In this document: positions 9,457 to 16,401 of the stretch, piece by piece
How the letters are laid out: each line of letters begins with the position of its first letter
Numbering within the stretch: position 1 is the stretch's first letter
Assembly: GCA_905234755.1 (NCBI GenBank)
Contig: CAJOIT010000011.1
Coordinates: forward strand, 1 to 64,000
Direction of reading: 5' to 3'
DNA length: 64,000 nucleotides
Origin: an uncultured Bacteroidales bacterium
GTDB lineage: Bacteria; Bacteroidota; Bacteroidia; Bacteroidales; ML635J-15
Notes under the pieces: model-generated
The model's database searches: none
Told to the model about the DNA's origin: nothing
Seen by the model: only the letters and a program-made list of their open reading frames with translations
Translations under genes and position numbers: made by a program

Positions 9457-10695
9457 CTACTCGTGCTTGTGCTCTGCTACTGCCAAACTGATAAATACTG
9501 CCGACAGCATGGTGAAGATGTAAGCCTGCAGGAATGCAACCAGCATTTCGAGGCAGTCCATGAACAATACGAAAATCACCGATACCGGAGCAACTGCTAT
9601 TGTCTGGAAGATGAATATCAACGAAACCAAGCTCAATATGATGATATGTCCTGCCGAAATGTTGGCGAAAAGACGAATCATAAGAGCAACAGGCTTAACG
9701 ATGATACCCATAAGTTCCACAACTGCGAGTATAGGTTTTACGAAAACTGGAACGCCAGGCATCCAGAATGTGTGGTGCCAATAGTCCTTGTTTCCGTTCA
9801 AGTTTATCATAAGGAAAGTGAAAATGGCAAGAACCATTGTCACTGCGATGTTACCCGTTACATTGGCATTGCCTGGGAAGAACGGGATAAGACCTAATAT
9901 ATTATTAAAGAGTATGAAGAAGAAAACTGTTGCAAGGTAAGGCAGGAACTTGTCGGTCTTTGAGCCAAGGTTAGGATAAATAATATCGTCCCTGACATAG
10001 AGGAAAACTGGTTCCAACACAGCCTGCATACCTTTCGGTCTGCCTGGGTTCTTCTTGTAAGCCTTTGCAAAGCTGATGAATACTATTAATAATATAATGG
10101 AAACGAGCATCATTGATGCTACGTTCTTTGTAATCGAGAAATCCCAAGGTGTTTCGTTTGCGATTTCGGCTGTTGCGTTTGCTTCGAGGTATTCAAGACC
10201 TTCGTGGAATTCCATTGCTGTGGTTTCTTCACCATTCTTGAAAGTAAGACCACCTTTTTCGTTAGCGAGGTAAATCTTGTCGTTGGCGAGGATGTATGTG
10301 TTGTCGCCCTTAGTTACGGCTTCGTGTCCGTGATGGAAAGCGCCCGACATGAAAAAGTCGAGATGTCCGTTTGCAAACACAATCACTGGCAGCGGAACAG
10401 CAACGGGAACTTCAACTTCCTCACCATTTTCTTCCTTTGTGTAGTCTAGAATGTGCCATACATGCGAATCCTTGATGTGTCCCATAATAAGGCTGGTGAC
10501 ATCAAATTTTTCCTCCTTGGCAGCTTCGGCCTGCGGTTCTTCTGTCGGTTCAGCAATATTTTGCGCGATTTCGTCCGATTCCTCAATCTGTTTTGCTGTG
10601 TCCTGAGGTTGCGCCTCCGTCTCCTGAGCGCAAACTGGCATTGCGAAAGTCAGCAATACACAAAGACTTAACAAAAACCAAACATATTTCTTCAT
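9457..10695 (-). CDS. atpB: ATP synthase F0 subunit a
   Basis: The proton-channel stator subunit. I chose the ATG at 10695 (MKKYVWFLLSLCVLLTFAM), which gives a clean signal peptide and 412 residues; an upstream in-frame ATG at 10728 overlaps the -7 box. A long acidic, Glu/Gln/Ala-rich N-terminal extension and a periplasmic beta-rich segment precede the membrane part, as is common in Bacteroidota. The channel region contains MIRLFANISAGH, which carries the essential arginine, and LEMLVAFLQAYIFTML near the C-terminus. It is the first gene of the minus-strand operon, preceded by a good promoter. Confidence 0.96.
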   Translation of the reverse strand: MKKYVWFLLSLCVLLTFAMPVCAQETEAQPQDTAKQIEESDEIAQNIAEPTEEPQAEAAKEEKFDVTSLIMGHIKDSHVWHILDYTKEENGEEVEVPVAVPLPVIVFANGHLDFFMSGAFHHGHEAVTKGDNTYILANDKIYLANEKGGLTFKNGEETTAMEFHEGLEYLEANATAEIANETPWDFSITKNVASMMLVSIILLIVFISFAKAYKKNPGRPKGMQAVLEPVFLYVRDDIIYPNLGSKTDKFLPYLATVFFFILFNNILGLIPFFPGNANVTGNIAVTMVLAIFTFLMINLNGNKDYWHHTFWMPGVPVFVKPILAVVELMGIIVKPVALMIRLFANISAGHIIILSLVSLIFIFQTIAVAPVSVIFVLFMDCLEMLVAFLQAYIFTMLSAVFISLAVAEHKHE

Positions 10696-10725
10696 ATTCC
10701 AATTATGAATTTTATTGTAAGACCA

Positions 10726-10757
10726 CAAATTTACATTTTCTTTTTATAAAACCACAA
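10726..10757 (-). promoter_or_regulatory. Promoter of the atpB-E-F-H-A-G operon
   Basis: On the minus strand: TTG, 21 bases, then TAAATTTG, matching the Bacteroidota -33/-7 pattern (TTG...TAnnTTTG). It ends about 30 bases before the atpB start, which supports the ATG at 10695. Confidence 0.65.
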
Positions 10758-11037
10758 CTTTTTTTTAAGTTTTTTGAAATATTTTTTAATGAGTTGAAAT
10801 TCAATAATTTAAAAATTCAAGAATTCGACAAAAATATGTCTCAGAATCAAAGGTTTGAAAATTGGTTGGGGTTTGGTCCTATGGTCTAACAATCATAACA
10901 GGTATACAAATTGCCAATTATCAATTGTTAATTATTTTTATTGTCCATTATATACATTTCAGATGCTGAAACAAGTTCAGCATGACACCGAGGGTACGAT
11001 TGTACATTATCAATTATCCATTGATAATTGTCAATTT
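10734..11037. repeat. Repeat-rich spacer between tkt half and atpB
   Basis: No gene. From the left it holds the atp promoter, T-rich tracts, an ATTCAA-type degenerate array (about 10797-10829), TTGCCAATTATCAATTG-like words, the palindrome GAAACAAGTTCAG (near 10968-10982), and a TCAATTATCCATTG element beside its own inverted copy (about 11010-11037). The same words recur in other spacers of this window. Confidence 0.7.
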
Positions 11038-11850
11038 TTATTTCCCTTTCGCCCAGCGTTCTTTTTCTTCTCTGCTTGGTGCTTTGCCGTGCCACTTGTA
11101 GTCGCCCTCGATTTCGGGAACGCCCTTGCCCATTGTAGTGTTGGCAATTAGGACTTTAGGCTTATCGCCAGTCATGCTGTCGAATGTGCTGACAAGCTCC
11201 TCAATACTATTGCCGTTACATTCGTATACATCCCAGCCAAACGATGCCCATTTTTCACGCAAGGGCTCAAGATTCATAACGACCTCATTCGGACCATCTA
11301 TTTGCAGACGATTGCGGTCAACTATTGCGATTATGTTGCCCAACTTGTGATGTGCTGCACTCATGGCCGCCTCCCATACTTGTCCTTCCTGAATTTCGCC
11401 ATCACCACAAACGCAGAAAATCTTACGATTGCAACCATCCACTTTATCGGAAAGAGCCATTCCAACGCATACTGAGAGTCCTTGTCCAAGTGAACCCGAT
11501 GCTGATTCCACTCCCGGAAGTCCCGATGCCAACGATGGATGTCCCTGCAAACGACCGCCAATCTTGCGCAAGGTCAAAAGTTCTTCCATTGGAAAGTATC
11601 CTGCATTAGCAAGTGTTGCATAAAGCACTGGTGCAGTATGACCTATGGAAAGTATAAGTTTGTCGCGGTCGGACATTTGCGGATTGCGTGGATCGTGCTT
11701 CATGGTGTGGAAGTACAAAACAGTAAAAATGTCGGCAAGGTCGAGCGAACCACCGATGTGACCCGAACCAGCCTCGCATAGCGAGTCAATTATGTCGCGG
11801 CGAATAGTCGCAGCAATGCCTTCGAGCCGCTTCAATTCTGCATTATCCAT
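11038..11850 (-). CDS. Transketolase, N-terminal (thiamine diphosphate) half
   Basis: A 270-residue protein matching the N-terminal subunit of split transketolases. It has GSGHIGGSLDLADIFTVLYF, the thiamine-diphosphate/Mg motif beginning GDGEIQEGQVWEAA, and NRLQIDG. Transketolase moves two-carbon units between sugar phosphates in the pentose phosphate pathway, but activity needs the C-terminal half, which supplies the catalytic glutamate. That half is normally the next gene; here the next gene downstream is atpB after a 342-base repeat-rich gap. The start codon overlaps the stop of the SPOR-like gene by one base (TGATG), so translation is probably coupled. Either the partner lies elsewhere or this half is an orphan. 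Confidence 0.88.
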   Translation of the reverse strand: MDNAELKRLEGIAATIRRDIIDSLCEAGSGHIGGSLDLADIFTVLYFHTMKHDPRNPQMSDRDKLILSIGHTAPVLYATLANAGYFPMEELLTLRKIGGRLQGHPSLASGLPGVESASGSLGQGLSVCVGMALSDKVDGCNRKIFCVCGDGEIQEGQVWEAAMSAAHHKLGNIIAIVDRNRLQIDGPNEVVMNLEPLREKWASFGWDVYECNGNSIEELVSTFDSMTGDKPKVLIANTTMGKGVPEIEGDYKWHGKAPSREEKERWAKGK

Positions 11851-12287
11851 CAGTGGATTGGGTATTTTATATTGGTCTTTATAATGTATGCTTCCGGATA
11901 TTTTGCCAAAAGGTCTTTCATCAGCACCAACGCATCGAAACGCGTCATAAAGTCGCCAACATGAACCTCAAAGTTCGGCTCTACGAAAGTTACATACGCT
12001 TCGTGGTCATCGTTGCTGCAAGCCGAACGGATGGCGTTCGCCCTCGAACGCGAATCCTGTGTGTTCTGTGCGAAAACCTTAACTCTATAGCCAGGAAAAC
12101 CATCGCGCTTCTTGTTAAGTCCGACACAAGTTTCCATGAAATTCTTGACAGCATAGTCCTGCTCGATTTTTACTTTTCCGTTGTATGTCGAATCGCTGAA
12201 ATATTTTATGCGAGAAGGCGTTATGTTCTGTCCTAACATTTGCATAGAACAGAAGGCAATTATGAGTAGTATTACAAACTTTTTCAT
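11850..12287 (-). CDS. Secreted SPOR-like domain protein
   Basis: A 145-residue protein with a signal peptide (MKKFVILLIIAFCSMQMLGQ). Residues about 65-140 have the pattern of a SPOR domain: GYRVKVFAQNT, a run of Arg/Ala, YVTFVEPNFEVHVGDFMTRFDA, and a final helix and strand (LLAKYPEAYIIKTNI). SPOR domains bind glycan strands lacking stem peptides, usually at division sites, so I infer a periplasmic peptidoglycan-binding role. The family call rests on this pattern alone. It has its own promoter and is translationally coupled to the transketolase half, a combination with no obvious functional link. Confidence 0.75.
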   Translation of the reverse strand: MKKFVILLIIAFCSMQMLGQNITPSRIKYFSDSTYNGKVKIEQDYAVKNFMETCVGLNKKRDGFPGYRVKVFAQNTQDSRSRANAIRSACSNDDHEAYVTFVEPNFEVHVGDFMTRFDALVLMKDLLAKYPEAYIIKTNIKYPIH

Positions 12288-12303
12288 CTGAACGAAATTT
12301 TTG

Positions 12304-12336
12304 CAAAGGTACTAAAAAATCTTGAATTTGCTCAAA
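12304..12336 (-). promoter_or_regulatory. Promoter of the SPOR-like/transketolase pair
   Basis: On the minus strand: TTTG, 21 bases, then TACCTTTG. The -7 box ends immediately beyond the stop of the preceding lipoprotein gene and the -33 element lies inside that gene, so the pair can be transcribed independently of it. Confidence 0.6.
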
Positions 12337-12782
12337 TTCTCCTGATGGTCAACCTTTATTTTTTTAGACACGATGAACTTCGACACCTTCACATATCCCG
12401 ACAGCTTTAAGGTTGCACCACCTTTAGCAAAGGCGCTTGTCAAGGATATCGGGTCTTTTACGATGTCCTTGAAGGAGGCATCGTAGTTTATTTGGTACGC
12501 ATCTTTTGACTTGGGATTAATGTGAATTTTCTCCTTCTTGTTAAGGCATCCGATGGGAATATCGTTTACAGTCACATCCAGTTTTACACCTTTTACATTG
12601 AAGCCAAAATTGTTGGGGTTTTCAATCGGGATTTTACCACTGATGCTAATTCCGCTCAAACTTAAACTGTTCAACTTTACATCCCTTGGCGTACCAACGC
12701 TCACTTCCTGAATTGCGCACGAACTCATTCCGACAATCATAATCGAAAGAGCCAGCAGCAATATTGATATTCTTGTTTTCAT
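12312..12782 (-). CDS. Lipoprotein with LEA14/WHy-like domain
   Basis: A 156-residue protein. A lipoprotein signal peptide ends at MSSC, so the cysteine is probably lipidated and the protein envelope-anchored. The rest fits the LEA type 2/WHy beta-sandwich: LSLSGISISGKIPIENPNNFGFNVKGVKLDV is the usual strand-turn-strand with the Asn-Pro-Asn-Asn-Phe motif. Such Bacteroidota lipoproteins are common and their role is unknown. It is upstream of the SPOR-like gene with a 24-base gap. A possible -7 box (TATTTTTG on the minus strand, 12797-12804) precedes it. Confidence 0.75.
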   Translation of the reverse strand: MKTRISILLLALSIMIVGMSSCAIQEVSVGTPRDVKLNSLSLSGISISGKIPIENPNNFGFNVKGVKLDVTVNDIPIGCLNKKEKIHINPKSKDAYQINYDASFKDIVKDPISLTSAFAKGGATLKLSGYVKVSKFIVSKKIKVDHQENLSKFKIF

Positions 12783-12812
12783 CGCTAAAATTTTTGCAAA
12801 AATAAGAAATTT

Positions 12813-12979
12813 CTTGTTTCAAGGTTACTAGTTTCTGGTTGTTTCAGGATACAGCATTGCTTGCTATTGTTTTTTTGCTGCCCCCATCGTAAAGCCTTTA
12901 ATGGCGTTAACGACCTTAAGGTTATGGGGGCAACAAACAACAGCAAGCAAATCCCAGAAACCAGAAATATAGAAACAAG
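12813..12979. repeat. Long imperfect inverted repeat, MITE-like
   Basis: Nested arms pair across about 165 bases: CTTGTTTC with GAAACAAG, GTTTCTGG with CCAGAAAC, TTGCTTGCTATTGTT (12857-12871) with AACAACAGCAAGCAA (12936-12950, one mismatch), and TTGCTGCCCCCAT (12875-12887) with ATGGGGGCAACAA (12924-12936, one mismatch). The centre holds the palindrome ACCTTAAGGT. It fills the gap between two divergent genes. It encodes nothing convincing. Confidence 0.7.
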
Positions 12980-12991
12980 AAACATTATTCG

Positions 12992-13021
12992 TTGTCAATT
13001 CTCAATTATTTATTACCTTTG
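12992..13021 (+). promoter_or_regulatory. Promoter of bactofilin-atpZ-atpI-like operon
   Basis: TTG, 19 bases, TACCTTTG: an almost ideal Bacteroidota promoter, 21 bases before the bactofilin ATG at 13043. It rules out an upstream in-frame ATG at 12992. Confidence 0.75.
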
Positions 13022-13042
13022 AGGTCTAAAAAATTACATGCT

Positions 13043-13414
13043 ATGGCAAAAAGCGAAGAAATAAGCAACAACCTCAACATCATTGGCAACGGCACGACTA
13101 TTGTCGGCAATATTGTTTCGCAAGGCGACATGAGGGTTGACGGAACATTGGAAGGAAATCTTACTACACAATCGAAAATCGTCATCGGAACTACTGGACG
13201 AATTGTCGGCGAGGTAAAATGCAAGGACTGCGAAGTTGCAGGATCTGTACGAGGCAAAGTAAAAGTTGAAAACTTACTGATGCTCAGAGCTACGGCTACG
13301 GTTGAGGGCGAAATTAAAACATCAAAATTAGCCATCGAACCAAACGCCATATTCACAGGCACTTGCAACATGAGTACTGCCGAACCGCAGGTCGAAGAAC
13401 AATATAATGGATAG
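13043..13414 (+). CDS. Bactofilin
   Basis: A 123-residue bactofilin, a small cytoskeletal protein that forms stable beta-helical filaments on the inner membrane. The core (about residues 15-105) shows the regular GNGTTIVGNIVSQGDMRVDGTL-like rungs, with alternating Val/Ile and Gly every few residues. It starts MAKSEEISNNLNIIG; the upstream ATG at 12992 overlaps the promoter. Its stop overlaps the atpZ start by 8 bases. Bactofilin next to atpZ and the F0 genes is the common order in Bacteroidota, usually continuing into atpB; here it does not. Confidence 0.93.
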   Translation: MAKSEEISNNLNIIGNGTTIVGNIVSQGDMRVDGTLEGNLTTQSKIVIGTTGRIVGEVKCKDCEVAGSVRGKVKVENLLMLRATATVEGEIKTSKLAIEPNAIFTGTCNMSTAEPQVEEQYNG

Positions 13415-13637
13415 CAAAGAAAAAGGCGACAAGTTCAATTCTGGTCTCGGAAAATGGGCACGCTACACATCGCTGGCCTTCGAGATGGGAATTGTGATAT
13501 TTGCTGGCGCATTCGGCGGGCTAAAGCTCGATGAATATTTTGGAACCGAAAAGCCTTGGTTCACAGTGGCGCTATCGCTTTTCGCCGTGTTTGCATCAAT
13601 TTATATAGTAATAAAGGGCGTAAAAAATGAAAAATAA
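13407..13637 (+). CDS. atpZ: AtpZ/AtpI-family ATP synthase assembly protein
   Basis: A 76-residue membrane protein with two helices: YTSLAFEMGIVIFAGAFGGLKLD and WFTVALSLFAVFASIYIVIKGV. The AtpZ family (PF09527-type) is encoded beside F0 genes and is thought to help magnesium handling or c-ring assembly. The motif GGLKLDEYFGTEKPWFTV is typical of this family in Bacteroidota. It overlaps bactofilin by 8 bases and the next gene by 11, so all three are one translational unit. Confidence 0.88.
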   Translation: MDSKEKGDKFNSGLGKWARYTSLAFEMGIVIFAGAFGGLKLDEYFGTEKPWFTVALSLFAVFASIYIVIKGVKNEK

Positions 13638-14019
13638 TTCAATTGTCGGCGTGCTCACAAAACTTGCGGTGTTTGGCGTTTGCCTGTTTGCAGTGCATTA
13701 CCTGCTAGCACGGGCATTCCCAGTGTGTGCAGCAGAAGGCATATACGAGGCTCACCTATTTTTATTTGTTTTGACTGCAGTCGTTATGCTAGTTTTGAAG
13801 TTCATTTTCAAAAAGATGACACAGAAACAAGGCCTTTTCGGATATGCTTTTATGGCTTCAAGTTTGGTGAAGATGGCACTCGCAGTTGTCTTTCTTATAC
13901 CTATTATTAAATCTAATGCCGATTATCGCATTGCATACGCCATACAATTCTTTGTGTTGTACTTTGCATATCTTATAATGGAAGTAGTGCTAGTCGCAAA
14001 ATTACTGAAACAAGATTGA
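13627..14019 (+). CDS. AtpI-like four-helix membrane protein
   Basis: A 130-residue protein with four predicted membrane helices (about residues 8-30, 38-62, 72-96 and 103-127). Size, topology and position after atpZ fit the subunit I-like protein that usually precedes atpB in Bacteroidota, where it assists c-ring assembly. Primary sequence alone is not decisive, so the functional name is inferred from context. It overlaps atpZ by 11 bases. No F0 gene follows on this strand. Confidence 0.65.
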   Translation: MKNNSIVGVLTKLAVFGVCLFAVHYLLARAFPVCAAEGIYEAHLFLFVLTAVVMLVLKFIFKKMTQKQGLFGYAFMASSLVKMALAVVFLIPIIKSNADYRIAYAIQFFVLYFAYLIMEVVLVAKLLKQD

Positions 14020-14096
14020 CATACTAATTTTCAAATCATCAAATCGTCAAATAGCATAAAACAAAATTTAAAAAGTGTCGTATAATATTTAGAGTT

Positions 14097-14104
14097 TATA
14101 TTTG
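14097..14104 (+). promoter_or_regulatory. -7 box upstream of the DksA-like gene
   Basis: TATATTTG fits TAnnTTTG and lies 30 bases before the ATG. The -33 region is weak (GTG at about the right spacing). Confidence 0.45.
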
Positions 14105-14134
14105 ATAAGTGTTTTTTAATTAGATAGGAAAATC

Positions 14135-14512
14135 ATGGAAGAAGAAAAGACCAGATATTCGCAGGAAGAACTTGAGGAATTCAAGGAAATAATTCTCAAG
14201 AAGTTGGAACGCGCACAGGCTGATTTCGACTTGTACAAGAGTATGCTCACCAAGGAAGACATGAACGACATTGATGATACTTCACCGACTTTCAAGGTTT
14301 TGGAAGAAGGTCAGAATGTACTGTCGAAAGAGGAGATTGGTCGTATTGCCCAACGCCAACTTAAGTTTATACAAAACTTGCAGGCAGCACTTTTCAGAAT
14401 TGAGATTGGCACATACGGAATCTGCCGTAAGACTGGCAAGCTAATCCCCAAGGAAAGACTTCGCGCTGTTCCTCATGCAACACTTTGCGTGGAAGCAAAA
14501 CAAAACAGATAA
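14135..14512 (+). CDS. TraR/DksA-family regulator with degenerate zinc finger
   Basis: A 125-residue protein. An N-terminal coiled coil (about 6-95, with QAALFRIEIGTYGIC at its end) and a C-terminal globule fit the TraR/DksA family, which enters the RNA polymerase secondary channel and modulates rRNA and stringent-response promoters. Only two cysteines remain of the usual four-Cys zinc finger (GICRKTGKLIPKERLRAVP, then HATLCVEAK). This zinc-poor form with the motif GKLIPKERLRAVPHATL is the usual Bacteroidota version. A terminator follows directly. Confidence 0.9.
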   Translation: MEEEKTRYSQEELEEFKEIILKKLERAQADFDLYKSMLTKEDMNDIDDTSPTFKVLEEGQNVLSKEEIGRIAQRQLKFIQNLQAALFRIEIGTYGICRKTGKLIPKERLRAVPHATLCVEAKQNR

Positions 14513-14542
14513 AAAAAAAGACCGTTAAGGTCTTTTTTTTTT
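14512..14542 (+). terminator. Rho-independent terminator after the DksA-like gene
   Basis: An A-run plus AGACC pairs with GGTCT plus a T-run around the loop GTTAA. It overlaps the last base of the stop codon. Confidence 0.9.
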
Positions 14543-14936
14543 CTGGGTTTCAATGCCTGCGCCTTTTAACTTCGTTGAGGGCTGCGCCGTTCATGGGCTG
14601 ACGCCGATTCTATGTTTTGGGTCTGAAGGCTCAAAGGCTAACAGGCTTAACGACAATTAACTTTTAGCCTTTTCTTCTTTCAGCCTTTTAGCCCAACCTT
14701 CCGCTCAGTGTATCAAATCGTAAATCTAAAATCGTAACCTTTAGTTCGGCGTAGCCAATTCGTAAATCCCTTTGCATCTTGTCAAAAACCTAGAAACAGA
14801 AAAACCTAGAAACCATTGTCAATTATCCATTGAATACTTGAATATTTGAATTCTTGAATTTTTAAATCTTTTTGTTCAACGAAAAACATTATTTCTTACA
14901 TTTGCCAATCGAAAATAATTTTAAAAACAAAATATC
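14543..14936. repeat. Repeat-filled spacer before kbl
   Basis: No gene. It contains TTTTAACTTCGTTG and GGGCTGCGCC/GGGCTGACGCC mini-hairpins (14565-14606), an AGGCTNA array and its complement (14619-14698), AAATCGTAAATC words (14717-14741), CGGCGTAGCC (about 14749), a CCTAGAAAC array (14788-14812), TGTCAATTATCCATTG (about 14817-14833) and a TTGAATA array (14832-14868). A -7 box for kbl (TACATTTG, 14897-14904, with TTTG 22 bases upstream) closes the gap. Confidence 0.75.
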
Positions 14937-16127
14937 ATGTATAACGATTTTCAAGCTTATCTACAGAAGGAAATAGCCGGAATCAGAGAAGCCGGTTTGT
15001 ACAAGAATGAACGCATCATCGCATCTCCTCAGGGTGGTGAAATCACATTGCAGGACGGAACAAAGGTTCTCAATTTCTGCGCAAACAACTATCTTGGTCT
15101 TGCCAACAATCCACAGCTCATCGCTGCAGCTAAGGAAGCAATGGACACTCACGGCTACGGTATGGCATCGGTAAGATTCATCTGCGGTTGTTCAGATCTT
15201 CACAAGGCATTGGAAAAGAAGATTGCTGAATTCTTCGGTACTGAGGACACTATCCTCTATGCTGCTTGCTTCGATGCTAACGGCGGTGTTTTCGAACCAT
15301 TGTTAGGCGAAGAAGATGCTATCATCTCCGACTCGCTCAACCACGCATCAATTATCGACGGTGTTCGTTTGTGCAAGGCACAGCGTTTCCGCTATGCAAA
15401 CGCCGATATGGCCGACCTCGAAGAAAAACTCAAGGAAGCACAGAAATGCCGTTTCCGCCTCATCGCTACAGATGGTGTATTCTCGATGGACGGAAATGTT
15501 TGCCCGCTCGACAAGATTTACGAACTTGCAAACAAGTACAACGCAATGGTAATGGTTGACGAATCTCACTCGGCAGGTGTTGTCGGAAAGACTGGCCGTG
15601 GTGTAACAGAACGCTACAACCTCCGTGGAAAGATTGAAATCCTTACCGGTACTCTCGGCAAGGCATTCGGCGGTGCAGTAGGCGGATTCACAACTGGTAA
15701 GCGCGAAATCATCGAAATGCTTCGCCAGCGTTCGCGTCCATATTTGTTCTCCAACTCTATTCCTCCGATGGTTGCCGCTGCTGGCTGCAAGATGGTTGAC
15801 ATCATGTCGAGCACCAACGAGTTGCAGGACAAGTTGCACAGCAACACCGACTACTTCGTAGCAAAGATGAAGGCTGCTGGCTTCGACATCAAGCCAACCG
15901 AATCGGCAATCTGCGCAGTAATGCTTTACGATGCAAAACTTTCGCAGGACATGGCAGCAAAACTTCAGGAAGAAGGCATCTATGTAACTGGTTTCTACTA
16001 TCCAGTAGTTCCGAAGGGACAGGCTCGTATCCGCGTTCAGATTTCGGCAGCACACGAAATTGCTCATCTTGACAAGTGCATCGCAGCATTCACAAAGGTT
16101 GGCAAGGAACTCGGTGTTATCAAATAG
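14937..16127 (+). CDS. kbl: Glycine C-acetyltransferase (2-amino-3-ketobutyrate CoA ligase)
   Basis: A 396-residue PLP enzyme of the alpha-oxoamine synthase family. With CoA it cleaves 2-amino-3-oxobutyrate to glycine and acetyl-CoA, the second step of threonine breakdown; it is cytoplasmic. Seen: NFCANNYLGLANNP near the N-terminus, GMASVRFICGCSDLHKALE, VDESHSAGVVGKTGRG, and the PLP lysine in LTGTLGKAFGGAVGG (about residue 242). Length and motifs match E. coli Kbl closely, better than BioF or HemA. Its usual partner, threonine dehydrogenase, is not adjacent. It is a single-gene unit with its own -7 box and terminator. Confidence 0.93.
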   Translation: MYNDFQAYLQKEIAGIREAGLYKNERIIASPQGGEITLQDGTKVLNFCANNYLGLANNPQLIAAAKEAMDTHGYGMASVRFICGCSDLHKALEKKIAEFFGTEDTILYAACFDANGGVFEPLLGEEDAIISDSLNHASIIDGVRLCKAQRFRYANADMADLEEKLKEAQKCRFRLIATDGVFSMDGNVCPLDKIYELANKYNAMVMVDESHSAGVVGKTGRGVTERYNLRGKIEILTGTLGKAFGGAVGGFTTGKREIIEMLRQRSRPYLFSNSIPPMVAAAGCKMVDIMSSTNELQDKLHSNTDYFVAKMKAAGFDIKPTESAICAVMLYDAKLSQDMAAKLQEEGIYVTGFYYPVVPKGQARIRVQISAAHEIAHLDKCIAAFTKVGKELGVIK

Positions 16128-16149
16128 AGAAAATACGGCTATTAATAGA

Positions 16150-16179
16150 AAAGTCCGGCGTTTGTCGGACTTTTTTTTT
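16150..16179 (+). terminator. Rho-independent terminator after kbl
   Basis: Stem AAAGTCCG/CGGACTTT with a short loop, followed by a run of T. It lies 22 bases after the kbl stop. Confidence 0.9.
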
Positions 16180-16322
16180 GTATCCGCCACATCTTTCCTG
16201 TGACAGCGCATTGCATTATGTCGCCGCAAAAACAATCTGCAAAAATGTTATAGCAATAGCATCATATTGACAAGTAGTTTCAAAAAAACATTCCAACCAA
16301 CGAAAAAATCTAACTAATAAAC

Positions 16323-16352
16323 TTGCCGTATTAAAAATATTTAATATTTTTG
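16323..16352 (+). promoter_or_regulatory. Promoter of the GLUG giant gene
   Basis: TTG, 19 bases, TATTTTTG, ending 49 bases before the ATG at 16402. Close to the Bacteroidota consensus. Confidence 0.7.
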
Positions 16353-16401
16353 CCGCGCAATTTTTGCAACTATACTTTATTGACCTTATGCTTTTTAGAG
16401 T

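Noticed and set aside
12785..12985. Minus-strand open frame of 66 codons
   Set aside because: It lies within the long inverted repeat and its sequence is explained by the repeat arms.
15348..16235. Minus-strand open frame of 295 codons over kbl
   Set aside because: Long, but antisense to a well-supported enzyme gene; the Cys/His-rich product is a mirror of kbl codon bias.
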